A stretch of 64,000 nt of DNA from Bacteroidota bacterium. GTDB lineage: Bacteria; Bacteroidota; Bacteroidia; Chitinophagales; Saprospiraceae. A program made the position numbers and the translations under genes. The DNA is taken from contig CAUJEY010000038.1 in assembly GCA_963169325.1 (NCBI GenBank), forward strand, positions 1 to 64,000, written 5' to 3'. The first letter of the stretch is position 1. The number at the start of each line of letters is the position of its first letter. Below, piece after piece: positions 34,207 to 43,622 of the stretch. A model generated the notes under the pieces. It worked only from the letters and a program-made list of their open reading frames with translations. It had not been told where the DNA came from and did not search any database.

Positions 34207-35949
34207 CTAATTCGCAAACACCATCTGTCGCGCATCCACTACCCTGCCGTCGATCAGGAGCGCATAAGCGAAGGTGCCGCGAACACCGTAACCGTGGGTA
34301 TAAAGCACTTCGTTGTGGCCGGTTTGCAGGCGCACCGGGATTTGTTCGATTATTTTTCCCTGCAGGTCGACAATTTGAATGGCAGCCTGGCGGTATTCCG
34401 GCAGTTGATTTACCCAAAATGAAATCCAGGTGGCTTCATCAAAAGGATTTGGCCGGTTAGGCAGCAGGCGTACATCTTTCTGTTCTTCTTCATCCGGCTC
34501 GGCCGTGCCGGTAATAAAAATAAATTTTTCATTGGAAAACAGACTTTCCGCACCCTGGTCGTCCATGGCTGCCACGCTTACGTACAATCCGCCGGTGGGC
34601 GGCGCGGGGAAAGTGCCCGAAGTAGCGCCGGTCAGGGTGTACACCGTGTCCCAGTCGTGCCCGACAGTATGCAGGGCTATGCGGTAAGCGCCGGTATTGG
34701 CCGTATCAACAATATCCACAATAATAATCCCGGCGTTGGAGCGGATCGCCGTGAAATTGACCGGGGTAGGTACATTTCGCGCGGCAATAGCGGCGGCATT
34801 ACCATTGATGACGGCGTTGCGGGCCAGGTAATTGAATTGTACAAAAAAAGAATCCACTTCGCCGTCGGAATCGGTATCCACACCCAGTATGTCGTCGGAA
34901 GTATGTTGGCGGTCGGTGTAGTCCGGGCCGTTGGAGGCATCGCCATGTTCATTAGCCGACGTAAACCGCATCGAGGGATAGCCTTTTTCCCGAAAAGGAA
35001 TATGATCTCCACCGCGGCCGCTGCGATCTTCCGGGGCCATAACGCGCACATTCATGGGCACTTTCGCAAAGGGAAGGAGGTTTTCCCGGTATTGTAGTTT
35101 GATAAACCGGGCCAGCTGTTTGTGCGGCGAGTTGTATCCGCCGGAGGAGAACAGGCGGACACTAGTGGAGTCGATGGTATTGAGCCCGGAACAAGCGGGC
35201 GGCGACGCCGTTTCTCCGCAGACCACGCCGCCTACGATATCGTTGTTCAGTACGGCGCGCAGCGGGATTTTGTTGTTTTTCACATACAGTGAAAATGCCT
35301 CCGCTCCTACCAGGCCCTGCTCTTCGCCGATTGTTGCCATAAAGACGATCGTATTTTCAAAAGTGTACTGCGCCATCGCACGGGCCAGTTCCATCACTAA
35401 AACGGTGCCGGAAGCGTTATCTTCCACCCCTTCGGCGGTGCAGCTGATATCGCACAAAACGGCGCAACGGCTGTCGATATGCCCTTCTATAAGGATTACA
35501 CCGTTCCGGGCAGGGTTGCTGCCCGGCAAAACGGCCATAATGTTGCGGTGTTGGCCCATTCCGCAGACATCCTGATCAAATTGCAGATAGGACACGATCA
35601 GACGGCCTTCATTTTGCGCACTGAAATCTTCAAATTTTTGATGTACCCAGCGCCGTGCTGCACCAATGCCCGCCGTTTGCGAAACGGTATCGGAACCGGT
35701 ATTTCGCGTACCGAACTGGCTCAACCGGGTAATATATGATTTCAGGCTGTCGGGCGACACCCCGGCATCGATGCCGGCAGCAATGACAGCAGGGTCGGTA
35801 ACGGGCGAGGAGGCCGCGTAGTCGTCCGGGTCATAATTACCAAGCAAAATTTGCCCGGCAAGCGGATTGGTCGTTTGAATATTGGTTTGGGCGGAAGTCC
35901 AAAGTGGTAATAAAATAATCCCCGTGAGGAGGGCAAAGTTCCGTTTCAT
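34207..35949 (-). CDS. Secreted M28-family zinc metallopeptidase
   Basis: 580 residues. Signal peptide (FALLTGIILLPLWTSAQ). Peptidase domain with the M28 ligand set: GHIDSR (His, Asp), EDNASGT (bridging Asp), ATIGEEQGLVGA (catalytic Glu pair), later NDIVGG (Asp) and a distal QHTSDD His. The metal ligands look intact. The C-terminal part carries a beta-sandwich domain and a sorting-like end (LLPNRPNPFDEATWISFWV ... VDARQMVFAN), which resembles a T9SS sorting domain. Likely an exported aminopeptidase for nutrient scavenging. Confidence 0.85.
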   Translation of the reverse strand: MKRNFALLTGIILLPLWTSAQTNIQTTNPLAGQILLGNYDPDDYAASSPVTDPAVIAAGIDAGVSPDSLKSYITRLSQFGTRNTGSDTVSQTAGIGAARRWVHQKFEDFSAQNEGRLIVSYLQFDQDVCGMGQHRNIMAVLPGSNPARNGVILIEGHIDSRCAVLCDISCTAEGVEDNASGTVLVMELARAMAQYTFENTIVFMATIGEEQGLVGAEAFSLYVKNNKIPLRAVLNNDIVGGVVCGETASPPACSGLNTIDSTSVRLFSSGGYNSPHKQLARFIKLQYRENLLPFAKVPMNVRVMAPEDRSGRGGDHIPFREKGYPSMRFTSANEHGDASNGPDYTDRQHTSDDILGVDTDSDGEVDSFFVQFNYLARNAVINGNAAAIAARNVPTPVNFTAIRSNAGIIIVDIVDTANTGAYRIALHTVGHDWDTVYTLTGATSGTFPAPPTGGLYVSVAAMDDQGAESLFSNEKFIFITGTAEPDEEEQKDVRLLPNRPNPFDEATWISFWVNQLPEYRQAAIQIVDLQGKIIEQIPVRLQTGHNEVLYTHGYGVRGTFAYALLIDGRVVDARQMVFAN

Positions 35950-36043
35950 AAGTATGGATGTTTTTGAAAAATCACCGGCTTGGTTAGATAGATTTTAAGC
36001 CCAGGGTAAAGTTTCTCAAAAAATCAGGAACTATATGGCAAAT

Positions 36044-36586
36044 TTACCGGCGATGTTCGCCCAAAAACGGCAAGTTTATGTCTTTTTCCGATACGATTAC
36101 CCGGGAAAGATCGAATTCCCAATCAATCCGGAGGGTCGGGTCGTCGAAGCGGATACCGCCTTCATGCGCCTTGGAGTAGTAATTATCGCATTGGTACACG
36201 AATTCCGCCGTTTCGCTGAGCACTACATAACCATGCGCGAACCCGCGAGGCACAAAGAGCTGGCGTTTGTTTTCGGCGCTCAGGTGGATGCCGTACCACT
36301 GGCCGTAGGTAGATGAGCCTTCGCGCAGGTCTACCGCCACATCCAGCACTTCGCCTTCCACCACGCGCACTAATTTAGCCTGAGCCATTGGCGCTACCTG
36401 GAAATGTAACCCACGCAAAACACCGCGGGTACTGCGTGCCTGGTTTGCCTGCACAAAATCAGTTTCCACCCCGGCTTCTGCCCATACGCGGCGATTAAAG
36501 CTTTCAAAAAAATATCCACGTTCGTCGTGGAATACGGTTGGTTCAAACACCAAAAGCCCTGGAACAGGCGTCTCAATTATAGCCAT
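36044..36586 (-). CDS. rfbC: dTDP-4-dehydrorhamnose 3,5-epimerase
   Basis: 180 residues, RmlC cupin. Catalyses the double epimerisation of dTDP-4-keto-6-deoxyglucose on the way to dTDP-L-rhamnose. Motifs: FHDERGYFFESFN, RGVLRGLHFQ (catalytic His), VDLREGSSTYGQW and FAHGYVVLSE. The other rml genes are not in the window, so this copy is separated from the rest of the pathway. A -7 box lies 22 bp before the ATG. Confidence 0.93.
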   Translation of the reverse strand: MAIIETPVPGLLVFEPTVFHDERGYFFESFNRRVWAEAGVETDFVQANQARSTRGVLRGLHFQVAPMAQAKLVRVVEGEVLDVAVDLREGSSTYGQWYGIHLSAENKRQLFVPRGFAHGYVVLSETAEFVYQCDNYYSKAHEGGIRFDDPTLRIDWEFDLSRVIVSEKDINLPFLGEHRR

Positions 36587-36608
36587 AGAAGAATGTCTTT
36601 TGACGCCA

Positions 36609-36616
36609 CAAAGGTG
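36609..36616 (-). promoter_or_regulatory. Probable rfbC promoter -7 element (CACCTTTG)
   Basis: One mismatch to TAnnTTTG on the minus strand, directly adjacent to the repeat array at 36627. Confidence 0.45.
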
Positions 36617-36626
36617 GGAAAAAAAG

Positions 36627-36856
36627 TTTAGGGGTTTAGAGGTTTGGGGGTTTGGGGGTTTGGAGGTTTAGGGGTTTGGGGGGTTGGAGGTTTGGGGGTT
36701 TAGGAGGTTTAGGGGTTTAGGGGGTTGGAGGTTTAGGGGTTTGGAGTTAGCGCCATTACCCCTAAACCTCCAAACCTCTAAACCTCCAAACCTCCAAACT
36801 CCTAAACCCCTAAACCTCCAAACTCCTAAACCCCCAAACCCCCAAACCCCCAACCC
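36627..36856. repeat. Large palindromic array of 8-nt units between the FadL-like gene and rfbC
   Basis: Left arm (36627-36749) is made of GGGTTTAG/GGGTTTGG/AGGTTTGG units; right arm (36760-36856) is the inverse (CCTAAACC, CCAAACCT). A 10-base unpaired centre (TAGCGCCATT) separates them. It ends one base before the stop codon of the FadL-like gene. Confidence 0.92.
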
Positions 36857-38320
36857 TTAAAACTTAAACCCTACAGTCAGTAAAACATCCGAAACCTTAT
36901 TCTTGGTGGATGCCACCGGGGCGCCGGAATACGCGATAACGGAGCCTTCTCCAGTGCGCAGGCGATAACCCAGATCGAGATAAAATGATTCGCCACGGAT
37001 GCCCGCGCCGACGGTATAACCCATATTAAACCCGCTGTCGGCGGCGTAGGGTTTCTCGATCAGGTTGATGCCGGCCCGCAGCCGGAAGTTATCCAGCGCT
37101 GCTTCGCCGCCTAATCGCACATTCATTTTAGGTTCGAAGAGGCGTTGAATTTCATTGTTAACGGCTTGTTCGGCCTGTTGGTTGGCCGCATTGGCAACGT
37201 CGGCAGTAAAGTTATATTTGTTGGCGCTGTAATCCACCCATTCCACATCAGCACTCAGGAAACCGAGTTTTTTGAACAAAAAAGCCCCGCTGAGAGACGC
37301 CCGCCAGGGAGTGGCTAACTTATAGTCCGATTTGCCGCTTGGGGAAGTGGTTTGATCACTGTAAGAGCCGCTGTTATCTGTGTAACTATAAGCAAATGAA
37401 TTGCTGTAATCGTCGGTCAGGCTGAACCAGGTTGGGGAATGAAACGAAGCACCCACGCGCACGGCCTGACTGGCGCGGTAGATTACGCCGAATTTGAAGT
37501 TAAGGCCCAAACCGTCTGTGTTCAGGTATTCAGTGTAGGTGAGATCGTCAAAAAAATCTACCAATCCATACGTGTCCATTTCGCGGTACTCGCCGTTCAG
37601 CCGGTATTTGACGAACGGAACGCCGACTGTGGCTCCGATCATCAGTTTTTCATCGTAGTTGCCGGCAAAAGACATCACCATTTCGTTCATCGTTCCGGAT
37701 TGGGTCAGTGATTGGGAGCGTTCGACATTGGCGCTCGGATTCCCGGCAAAGTCGTAAGAGAGCACGTTATCCTGGTAATAAATGGCATTTACATCGTACG
37801 CCAGCCGGGAACCGAACGGATCGAGATCATCTTCCGTGCCATTGGGAAGGGTACGTTGGGCCTCGTCAAACCAGTTGTTCAGAATGGTTCCTTCGGCATC
37901 GCCCGAATAGTATATGCCCTGGTTATAGTTGTTCAATTGATTGTAGCCGATACCCACATTGAAGGTTTTCCAGCGGCTGTTTTTAGGCGTGGTATTGAAA
38001 ACGATGCCTAAGTTATCAAAATGGAAGTGGCTCTTGCTTTCGTTCAAACTGGGGTTGTCGCCCGCAAGCGTGGCGTCCGCATTGGCAAACCGGATTGAAG
38101 GGGTAAACATCAGTTCACTCTTTCTATACATGGCCAAGCCTGCTGGGTTTTGACTCAGGGTACCGAATTCGGCGCCCAAGGCTCCGAATGCGCTGCCGGC
38201 GCCGAGAAATCGTGCAGTCCCCCCCGGCGTCAGGTAAGAATACCGGAGTACATCAGGTGCTGTTTGGCTAAAGGAAAACACCGATACGGACAAGAAAAGC
38301 AGCAAAAGAATATGTCTCAT
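36857..38320 (-). CDS. FadL/OmpP1-like outer membrane protein
   Basis: 487 residues. Signal peptide (RHILLLLFLSVSVFSFSQ), then the OmpP1/FadL-type hatch region (DVLRYSYLTPGGTARFLGAG, FGTLSQNPAGLAMYRKSEL) and alternating amphipathic strands to a C-terminal aromatic residue (VLLTVGFKF), as in outer membrane beta-barrels. Family members import hydrophobic molecules. Start ATG 38320 is set by the signal peptide; an exact -7 box is 33 bp upstream. Located next to the low-complexity secreted gene and near proS. Confidence 0.85.
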   Translation of the reverse strand: MRHILLLLFLSVSVFSFSQTAPDVLRYSYLTPGGTARFLGAGSAFGALGAEFGTLSQNPAGLAMYRKSELMFTPSIRFANADATLAGDNPSLNESKSHFHFDNLGIVFNTTPKNSRWKTFNVGIGYNQLNNYNQGIYYSGDAEGTILNNWFDEAQRTLPNGTEDDLDPFGSRLAYDVNAIYYQDNVLSYDFAGNPSANVERSQSLTQSGTMNEMVMSFAGNYDEKLMIGATVGVPFVKYRLNGEYREMDTYGLVDFFDDLTYTEYLNTDGLGLNFKFGVIYRASQAVRVGASFHSPTWFSLTDDYSNSFAYSYTDNSGSYSDQTTSPSGKSDYKLATPWRASLSGAFLFKKLGFLSADVEWVDYSANKYNFTADVANAANQQAEQAVNNEIQRLFEPKMNVRLGGEAALDNFRLRAGINLIEKPYAADSGFNMGYTVGAGIRGESFYLDLGYRLRTGEGSVIAYSGAPVASTKNKVSDVLLTVGFKF

Positions 38321-38353
38321 AGTTTCAAGGTATACGTGGTGAATTAATACGGG

Positions 38354-38361
38354 CAAAGGTA
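38354..38361 (-). promoter_or_regulatory. Promoter -7 element of the FadL-like gene (TACCTTTG)
   Basis: Exact TAnnTTTG match on the minus strand, 33 bp before the ATG at 38320; it rules out the longer in-frame start at 38431. Confidence 0.6.
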
Positions 38362-38459
38362 AATCGGGAGTTGGTACAAATAAAAATGGGTGGAAAGAGG
38401 TGTCATGACCGGTTTTCCACCCATTCTTCAAATTAGTTTAACAGCCTGAGCGAGCGACT

Positions 38460-39872
38460 TTAATTGCGCCCGCCCCTGCCACTTCCCGACGATGGGGAAG
38501 AACTGCGACCGCTGTCACTGCCAGATGAACGGCTACCGCCACTATCGCTGCTGCGGGTGCTACTTCCCGATGAACGTCCGCTGTCGTTGGTACTGCGGCT
38601 GGGTTCATAACTGCGTTCGCTGGTTCTCGAAGGCCGGTCATTCGACGACGGCCGGCTATTCGACGGTTCGGCCCGGCGGGCAGGCCGCGCTTCTCCGCTG
38701 CGATCATTGCCGCCGGAACGGTTGGGCGTGGCTTCGCGGCTGGGGCGTGTTTCCCGGTTGGGGGTCGTTTCCCGCGCGGGACGTGTTTCCCGGTTGGGCG
38801 TCGTTTCCCGGTTGGGACGCGTTTCGCGGTTAGGGGTCGTTTCGCGGTTAGGGGTCGTTTCGCGGTTAGGGGTCGTTTCGCGGTTGGGCGTCGTTTCGCG
38901 ACTTGGGCGTGTTTCCCGGTTAGGAGTGACATCCCGGGCAGGGCTCGTCTCCCTGCTGGGGGTTACGTCGCGAGCCGGGCGCGTATCACGTGCAGGCGTT
39001 GTGGTTCCCGGTCTGTTAGTACCGGAACGGTCGGTGGCGCCGTTTTCCGGTCCGCGTGTCGCGCCGGTGGCATTGCGACCGTTAGGACGGCTCGGCAATT
39101 CAATAACCGAACCTTTGCTGTTGCCGGCAGTCAACCGGTTGGACTGCGCTTTATCAGTATCATTGCTCACCATACGGGCATAACCCGGATTTACAGTAGT
39201 ACCGCCGCGCCGCGGGCCGGTGTATGTTTTGGGATTGTAGCCCCCGCCGTTGTTATTGCCGCCGCCTGTGTTGTTGTAATAGTAGTTGCTATTCACCCAC
39301 ACGTTGTTGTTACAGTAATACGGGTTGTAGCCATTCCAGGTCCAGTACGGGTCGTAGTAGTAGTTGTTGAACACGTAAGGATTGTTCCAGGCGCCGCCGC
39401 CCCAGCCGCCGCCCCAGGGACGGTTCCAGCCGAAGCCCCAGCTATTGTAAGGCGATCCCCAGTAAGGATCGTAAAACGACCAGCGGTTGAAACGCTGCCA
39501 GCGGTTCCAGCTGCGCCAGCGCCAGTAGTCATTATATCCGCCTACATAAATGGATGCACCCGGCATGTAGAAGGGGTCATAATTCCACATATCTACAAAG
39601 AAGGGGTCATAGTAGTCAACGGTCTGCACCGGACGGTGGAAACGACGAATACGCGACGAATACTCGTAGGCATATTCATCTTCGTCGTAATAATCATCGT
39701 CGCGGTATTGCTTGGTAATTTTACTGTCCTCTTGTCTGGAATCGTCATACACCGGCGGGGCAGGGGCGTCGGTAGACGGGTCGTAATACAAATCATCCTG
39801 AGCGAATGCCGGCATGGCGAACAAGGCGGCCAGCAGCAGGAGGTTCCAAGGCAAAAATTTATTTCCTTTCAT
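38460..39872 (-). CDS. Low-complexity secreted protein with Tyr/Trp-rich head and TPNRET repeats
   Basis: 470 residues. Signal peptide (NLLLLAALFAMPAFAQ). Residues ~30-110 are acidic, Tyr-rich and disordered; ~110-215 are very rich in Tyr, Trp, Asn and Gly (RWRSWNRWQRFNRWSFYDPY); ~290-385 are tandem hexapeptides (T/R)PNRET, TPSRET and RPARDT; the tail is Ser/Arg/Gly-rich. No catalytic domain is visible. The composition suggests an adhesive, matrix or cell-surface structural protein, possibly with nucleic-acid or polysaccharide contacts through its Arg residues. Divergent from proS with overlapping promoters. Confidence 0.75.
   Translation of the reverse strand: MKGNKFLPWNLLLLAALFAMPAFAQDDLYYDPSTDAPAPPVYDDSRQEDSKITKQYRDDDYYDEDEYAYEYSSRIRRFHRPVQTVDYYDPFFVDMWNYDPFYMPGASIYVGGYNDYWRWRSWNRWQRFNRWSFYDPYWGSPYNSWGFGWNRPWGGGWGGGAWNNPYVFNNYYYDPYWTWNGYNPYYCNNNVWVNSNYYYNNTGGGNNNGGGYNPKTYTGPRRGGTTVNPGYARMVSNDTDKAQSNRLTAGNSKGSVIELPSRPNGRNATGATRGPENGATDRSGTNRPGTTTPARDTRPARDVTPSRETSPARDVTPNRETRPSRETTPNRETTPNRETTPNRETTPNRETRPNRETTPNRETRPARETTPNRETRPSREATPNRSGGNDRSGEARPARRAEPSNSRPSSNDRPSRTSERSYEPSRSTNDSGRSSGSSTRSSDSGGSRSSGSDSGRSSSPSSGSGRGGRN
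38735..38990 (-). repeat. 18-bp tandem repeats encoding TPNRET-type hexapeptides
   Basis: The unit GGGGTCGTTTCGCGGTTA and variants recur about 14 times inside the low-complexity gene. Central copies are identical, which suggests recent expansion by slippage. Confidence 0.85.
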
Positions 39873-39924
39873 GGCAGTGGTTAGATTTTACTTTACAATG
39901 TTCCGCAACTCGCGGTTTCAGGCT

Positions 39925-39932
39925 CAAAAATA
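39925..39932 (-). promoter_or_regulatory. Promoter -7 element of the low-complexity gene (TATTTTTG)
   Basis: Exact TAnnTTTG match on the minus strand, 52 bp before the ATG at 39872. One base away from the divergent box at 39934. Confidence 0.5.
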
Positions 39933-39933
39933 T

Positions 39934-39941
39934 TACCTTTG
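39934..39941 (+). promoter_or_regulatory. Promoter -7 element towards proS (TACCTTTG)
   Basis: Exact TAnnTTTG match followed by about 227 bases of leader before the proS ATG. Confidence 0.5.
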
Positions 39942-40168
39942 CGCGCTTTTTTTGGTTAAGGGGCTTTTAATTCAACATTTCAGCGTCGTTAAAGTTGGCT
40001 TAAACTGCTCTTTTGGAACTTTCAAATGTTAAAATCCTTTACCATTAGACCAATTACCCTCGGTAAGGTAACATTCCGGCCCGGCTTTAACCCGGCATTA
40101 ACGGGTATCCGGTAAAATTACCACCATTAATTCAAATCAACTAATTCATCCAATTCACTTGTACATAA
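39942..40168 (+). other. Long untranslated leader of proS
   Basis: No gene fits. The stretch holds a palindromic TACCCTCGGTAAGGTA region near 40055 and a GC-rich stem around CCGGCCCGGC...CCGG (40076-40112). This could be an attenuator or just structured leader RNA; no known riboswitch class is recognised, and a later promoter within it cannot be excluded. Confidence 0.3.
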
Positions 40169-41635
40169 ATGGCCAAAGAAATTACGCCTCGCTCGGAAGA
40201 CTACTCCCAATGGTACCTCGATATCGTTCGCAAAGCCCGCATGGCGGATAACTCGCCGGTGCGCGGCTGTATGGTGATCCGGCCGCACGGTTTTGCCATT
40301 TGGGAAAAAATGCGCGACGCCCTGGATGCCATGTTTAAGGAAACAGGGCACGTTAATGCCTATTTCCCGCTGTTCATTCCAAAAAGCTTTCTGAGCAAGG
40401 AAGCAGCCCACGTCGAAGGGTTTGCCAAAGAGTGCGCCGTGGTGACGCATTACCGGCTGAAAAACGACCCCGAGGGCAACGGCGTCATCGTGGACCCCGA
40501 AGCCAAACTGGAAGAAGAACTGATCGTGCGTCCTACCTCGGAAACGATCATCTGGCATACGTATAAAGACTGGATACAGAGTTACCGCGACCTGCCTATC
40601 CTGATCAACCAGTGGGCCAATGTGGTGCGCTGGGAAATGCGTACCCGGCCGTTTTTGCGCACGACCGAATTTTTGTGGCAGGAAGGGCACACCGCACACG
40701 CCGGCGCTGAAGAAGCTATGGAGGAAACCCGCAGAATTCTCGATATATACGCCACGTTTGCGGAAGAATTTATGGCCATGCCGGTTATTAAAGGCATCAA
40801 AACCCCTAACGAGCGCTTCGCCGGGGCTGATGAGACATTCTGTATCGAAGCGCTGATGCAAGATGGCAAAGCCCTGCAAGCCGGTACTTCACACTTCCTG
40901 GGTCAAAATTTTGCCAAAGCCTTCGAAGTGTTGTTCCTCAATAAAGACAACCAGCAGGAACACGTTTGGGCTACCTCCTGGGGCGTATCCACGCGCCTGG
41001 TGGGCGGTCTGATCATGACGCACTCCGACGACGACGGACTGGTGCTGCCGCCTAAACTCGCCCCCATCCAGGTGGTCATCGTGCCTATTCCGAAACCCGC
41101 GCCAGCCCTGACGGAGGTCGCCGAAAAAATCGCGGCACAGCTGCGCGCTAAAGGTATTTCGGTGAAAATTGACAATGACGAGCAGAACCGCCCGGGCTTC
41201 AAATTTGCCGAATACGAAATGATCGGCGTCCCGGTGCGCCTCGGCCTCGGCCAACGCGACCTCGACGCCGGCCAGGTAGAAGTAGCCCGCCGCGACACGA
41301 AAGAAAAGAACAGCGTGCCGCTCGATGGCGTGGCGGAATACGTAGCCAACCTGCTCGATGAAATTCAGGCCAACCTGTTCAACCGGGCCAAGGCACACCG
41401 CGATGAACATATTACGAAAGTAGACACCTGGGCCGAACTGGAAGACGTGCTGGAAAGCAAAACCGGCTTCGCTTACGCCCACTGGGATGGCACTACCGAG
41501 ACGGAGCTGGAGATCAAAGAGCGCACAAAAGCCACTATTCGTTGTATTCCGCTCGATTGGGAAGAGGAACCCGGAACATGTATTCTGACGGGCAAACCGA
41601 GCGCAAGGCGCGTGTTGTTTGCGCGCGCTTATTAG
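40169..41635 (+). CDS. proS: Prolyl-tRNA synthetase, archaeal/eukaryotic type
   Basis: 488 residues. Charges tRNA-Pro. Class II core: motif 1 around [19 protein letters not shown], motif 2 [20 protein letters not shown], motif 3 within [20 protein letters not shown], then the anticodon-binding domain ([10 protein letters not shown] ... [13 protein letters not shown]) and the archaeal-type C-terminal zinc-like domain ending RVLFARAY. The bacterial editing insertion is absent, which defines this short type, common in Bacteroidota. Start ATG 40169. Confidence 0.95.
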   Translation: MAKEITPRSEDYSQWYLDIVRKARMADNSPVRGCMVIRPHGFAIWEKMRDALDAMFKETGHVNAYFPLFIPKSFLSKEAAHVEGFAKECAVVTHYRLKNDPEGNGVIVDPEAKLEEELIVRPTSETIIWHTYKDWIQSYRDLPILINQWANVVRWEMRTRPFLRTTEFLWQEGHTAHAGAEEAMEETRRILDIYATFAEEFMAMPVIKGIKTPNERFAGADETFCIEALMQDGKALQAGTSHFLGQNFAKAFEVLFLNKDNQQEHVWATSWGVSTRLVGGLIMTHSDDDGLVLPPKLAPIQVVIVPIPKPAPALTEVAEKIAAQLRAKGISVKIDNDEQNRPGFKFAEYEMIGVPVRLGLGQRDLDAGQVEVARRDTKEKNSVPLDGVAEYVANLLDEIQANLFNRAKAHRDEHITKVDTWAELEDVLESKTGFAYAHWDGTTETELEIKERTKATIRCIPLDWEEEPGTCILTGKPSARRVLFARAY

Positions 41636-41680
41636 ACTTGTTGAAGACTTGTTGAAGGGGGAATGAAACGGCGGAAATAA

Positions 41681-42361
41681 TCACTGGTTGATAATCCGCC
41701 CATCCCCCATTTCAATAATCCGCTGTGTACTTTCTGCAAAGCTGGGGTCATGGGTCACGATAAGCAGCGTTTGCCGGTATTCTTCACAGAGACGTTTGAA
41801 TATATCAAACACCAGGTCGCTGTTTTTTTTGTCTAAATTACCTGTCGGTTCGTCGCCCATGATAATGATAGGGTCGTTAATCAAGGCCCTGGCGATGGCT
41901 ACCCGCTGCTTTTCGCCGCCGGATAGCTGATTGGCTTTTTTCAGGGCAAGGGTTTCCATACCGAGTGACTTCAGGCGTTCCATTGCGCGGTGTTCCACTT
42001 CCGCTTCTGTATGTTTTTGAAGTTTCAGCCCGGGCAACATCACGTTTTTCAACACTGTAAATTCGTTCAGCAGGTAGTGAAACTGAAAAACGAAGCCTAT
42101 TTTTTCGTTGCGGATACGTGCGAGTTGCCCTTCGTTTTTGCCGCGCATAATTTCGCCGTCAATGATTAAATCGCCTTCATAATCGGTGTCCATGGTGGAA
42201 AGAATGTACAAAAGTGTAGATTTTCCACATCCGGATTTGCCGACAACTGATACGAATTCACCCTGGTTGATCGAAAAACTGATGTCCTTCAAGACCTGCA
42301 CCGTCACAGGGTCTTTAAAGTATTTGTTGATGCTTTTGGATTGAAGAACCGTCTGTGCCAT
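41681..42361 (-). CDS. ABC transporter ATPase (MacB/LolD-like)
   Basis: 226 residues. Walker A GKSGCGKSTLLY, signature LSGGEKQRVAIARAL, Walker B IIIMGDEPTGNLD and the switch His in IVTHD. It belongs with the MacB/LolD group that works with FtsX-type permeases. Third gene of the adaptor-permease-ATPase operon; its ATG (42361) lies just after the permease stop with 1 bp between. Start chosen at MAQTVLQSK; the longer frame overlaps the permease. Confidence 0.92.
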   Translation of the reverse strand: MAQTVLQSKSINKYFKDPVTVQVLKDISFSINQGEFVSVVGKSGCGKSTLLYILSTMDTDYEGDLIIDGEIMRGKNEGQLARIRNEKIGFVFQFHYLLNEFTVLKNVMLPGLKLQKHTEAEVEHRAMERLKSLGMETLALKKANQLSGGEKQRVAIARALINDPIIIMGDEPTGNLDKKNSDLVFDIFKRLCEEYRQTLLIVTHDPSFAESTQRIIEMGDGRIINQ

Positions 42362-42362
42362 G

Positions 42363-43622
42363 TTATTTTCCCCGAATGATGATGACAGGGTCAATGTTGC
42401 TTGCTTTTCTCGCCGGGAAAAAACCGGCCAGGTATGTCGTGATGAGGGAAAAAGCGATCCCGATGATGTAAAATTTAGGGTTGTAATTCACCGGATAGGT
42501 CGTTATCGTCGGCAGGGCTGCGGTGTTGAAGGGTACCTGGTCGATGAGCAGGGAAAGTAAAAATCCGAACAAAAGACCCAGCAAACCGCCCAGCAAGCCG
42601 ATGGTAAGGGCGATGCCGAGAAAGATTTTCCGCACGTCGCGGCCCGAAAAACCGGTGGCTTTCAGGATGGCGATGGTGTCCATTTTTTCGTAAATCATCA
42701 TGTTCAGGATGTTGTAAATTCCGAAACCGGCCACCACCAGCAGCGTGATACCGACCGCATACGAAATGAGCGTCCGGACGAAACTACCCGTCTCGAACTG
42801 CGAATTGGCGGTCTGGATATCTTCCGCATCGGCCTGAAACAGTTTCGCATATTCTTTGGCTACAGCCGGGGCGAGTTCAAGGTCTTTTAACTTGATCTGA
42901 ATGTCGGTGATGTAACTATTGGGTTCCCCGAGCAGTTTTTGAGTGGTCGCGATGGAGGCGAAACTCTGCACTTTGTCAAAATCTGCGATGCCGGACTGAA
43001 AGATACCGACCATCTTAAGAGGCAACCGGTCGCCTTTCGAGGTCGTCACCTGCACCACATCGCCGATTTCAGCCAATAATTTTTCCGCTACGCCTTTACC
43101 CAGGATGATGCTGTTACTCACGTTTCTCAGGTCGAGCGGGTTACCTGCGCGGACGTAATCCGCGAAAAAAAACAGATCACTTTCCGCCAGCACGTCAATG
43201 CCACTGACCACGCCCGTTATGTCGATCGTGCCGGCGTTATATAGCACCGGCGCCGTGATTTTGGGGGCAATTCCCCGCACCCGTGGGTCGGCTTTCACGG
43301 CTTTTATAATGGCCGCACTGTTGTAAATTTCCACCCTGCCGCCGCTGGATTTGACGGAACGGATAAAATTATATCCGTTTTTAAAATCGCCGGAAAGATT
43401 TACGGGCTGATTCGGGTTGGGTTTTATTTCATTGAACAACCGGACATGCGGCGTTCGGTTCAACACCAGGCCGTCCAACAGGTCGTTCAGCCCATTCATA
43501 AAACCCAGCAAGGCGATGAACATCGTGATGCTGAACGTCACGCCGATGGCCGCAACCATCGACTGCCGCCATCGCGCCAGCAGCAGCGACTTGGCTATAT
43601 CTGCAATGAGTTTGTAGTTCAT
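42363..43622 (-). CDS. FtsX/MacB-type ABC permease
   Basis: 419 residues: TM1 near residue 25 (MVAAIGVTFSITMFIALLGF), a large periplasmic MacB-core domain, then three C-terminal spans (TLISYAVGITLLVVAGFGIY, LGIALTIGLLGGLLGLLFGF, YIIGIAFSLITTYLAGFFPA). Such permeases perform mechanotransmission with an adaptor instead of classic substrate passage. Start overlaps the adaptor stop by 4 bp, indicating translational coupling. Confidence 0.9.
   Translation of the reverse strand: MNYKLIADIAKSLLLARWRQSMVAAIGVTFSITMFIALLGFMNGLNDLLDGLVLNRTPHVRLFNEIKPNPNQPVNLSGDFKNGYNFIRSVKSSGGRVEIYNSAAIIKAVKADPRVRGIAPKITAPVLYNAGTIDITGVVSGIDVLAESDLFFFADYVRAGNPLDLRNVSNSIILGKGVAEKLLAEIGDVVQVTTSKGDRLPLKMVGIFQSGIADFDKVQSFASIATTQKLLGEPNSYITDIQIKLKDLELAPAVAKEYAKLFQADAEDIQTANSQFETGSFVRTLISYAVGITLLVVAGFGIYNILNMMIYEKMDTIAILKATGFSGRDVRKIFLGIALTIGLLGGLLGLLFGFLLSLLIDQVPFNTAALPTITTYPVNYNPKFYIIGIAFSLITTYLAGFFPARKASNIDPVIIIRGK

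Noticed and set aside
40169-41635. Short prolyl-tRNA synthetase as a horizontally acquired archaeal gene
   Set aside because: The short archaeal/eukaryotic type is the ordinary form in much of Bacteroidota.
43619-43622. Overlap of adaptor and permease genes as a possible frameshift
   Set aside because: A simple 4-bp start/stop overlap typical of coupled genes; both proteins are complete.
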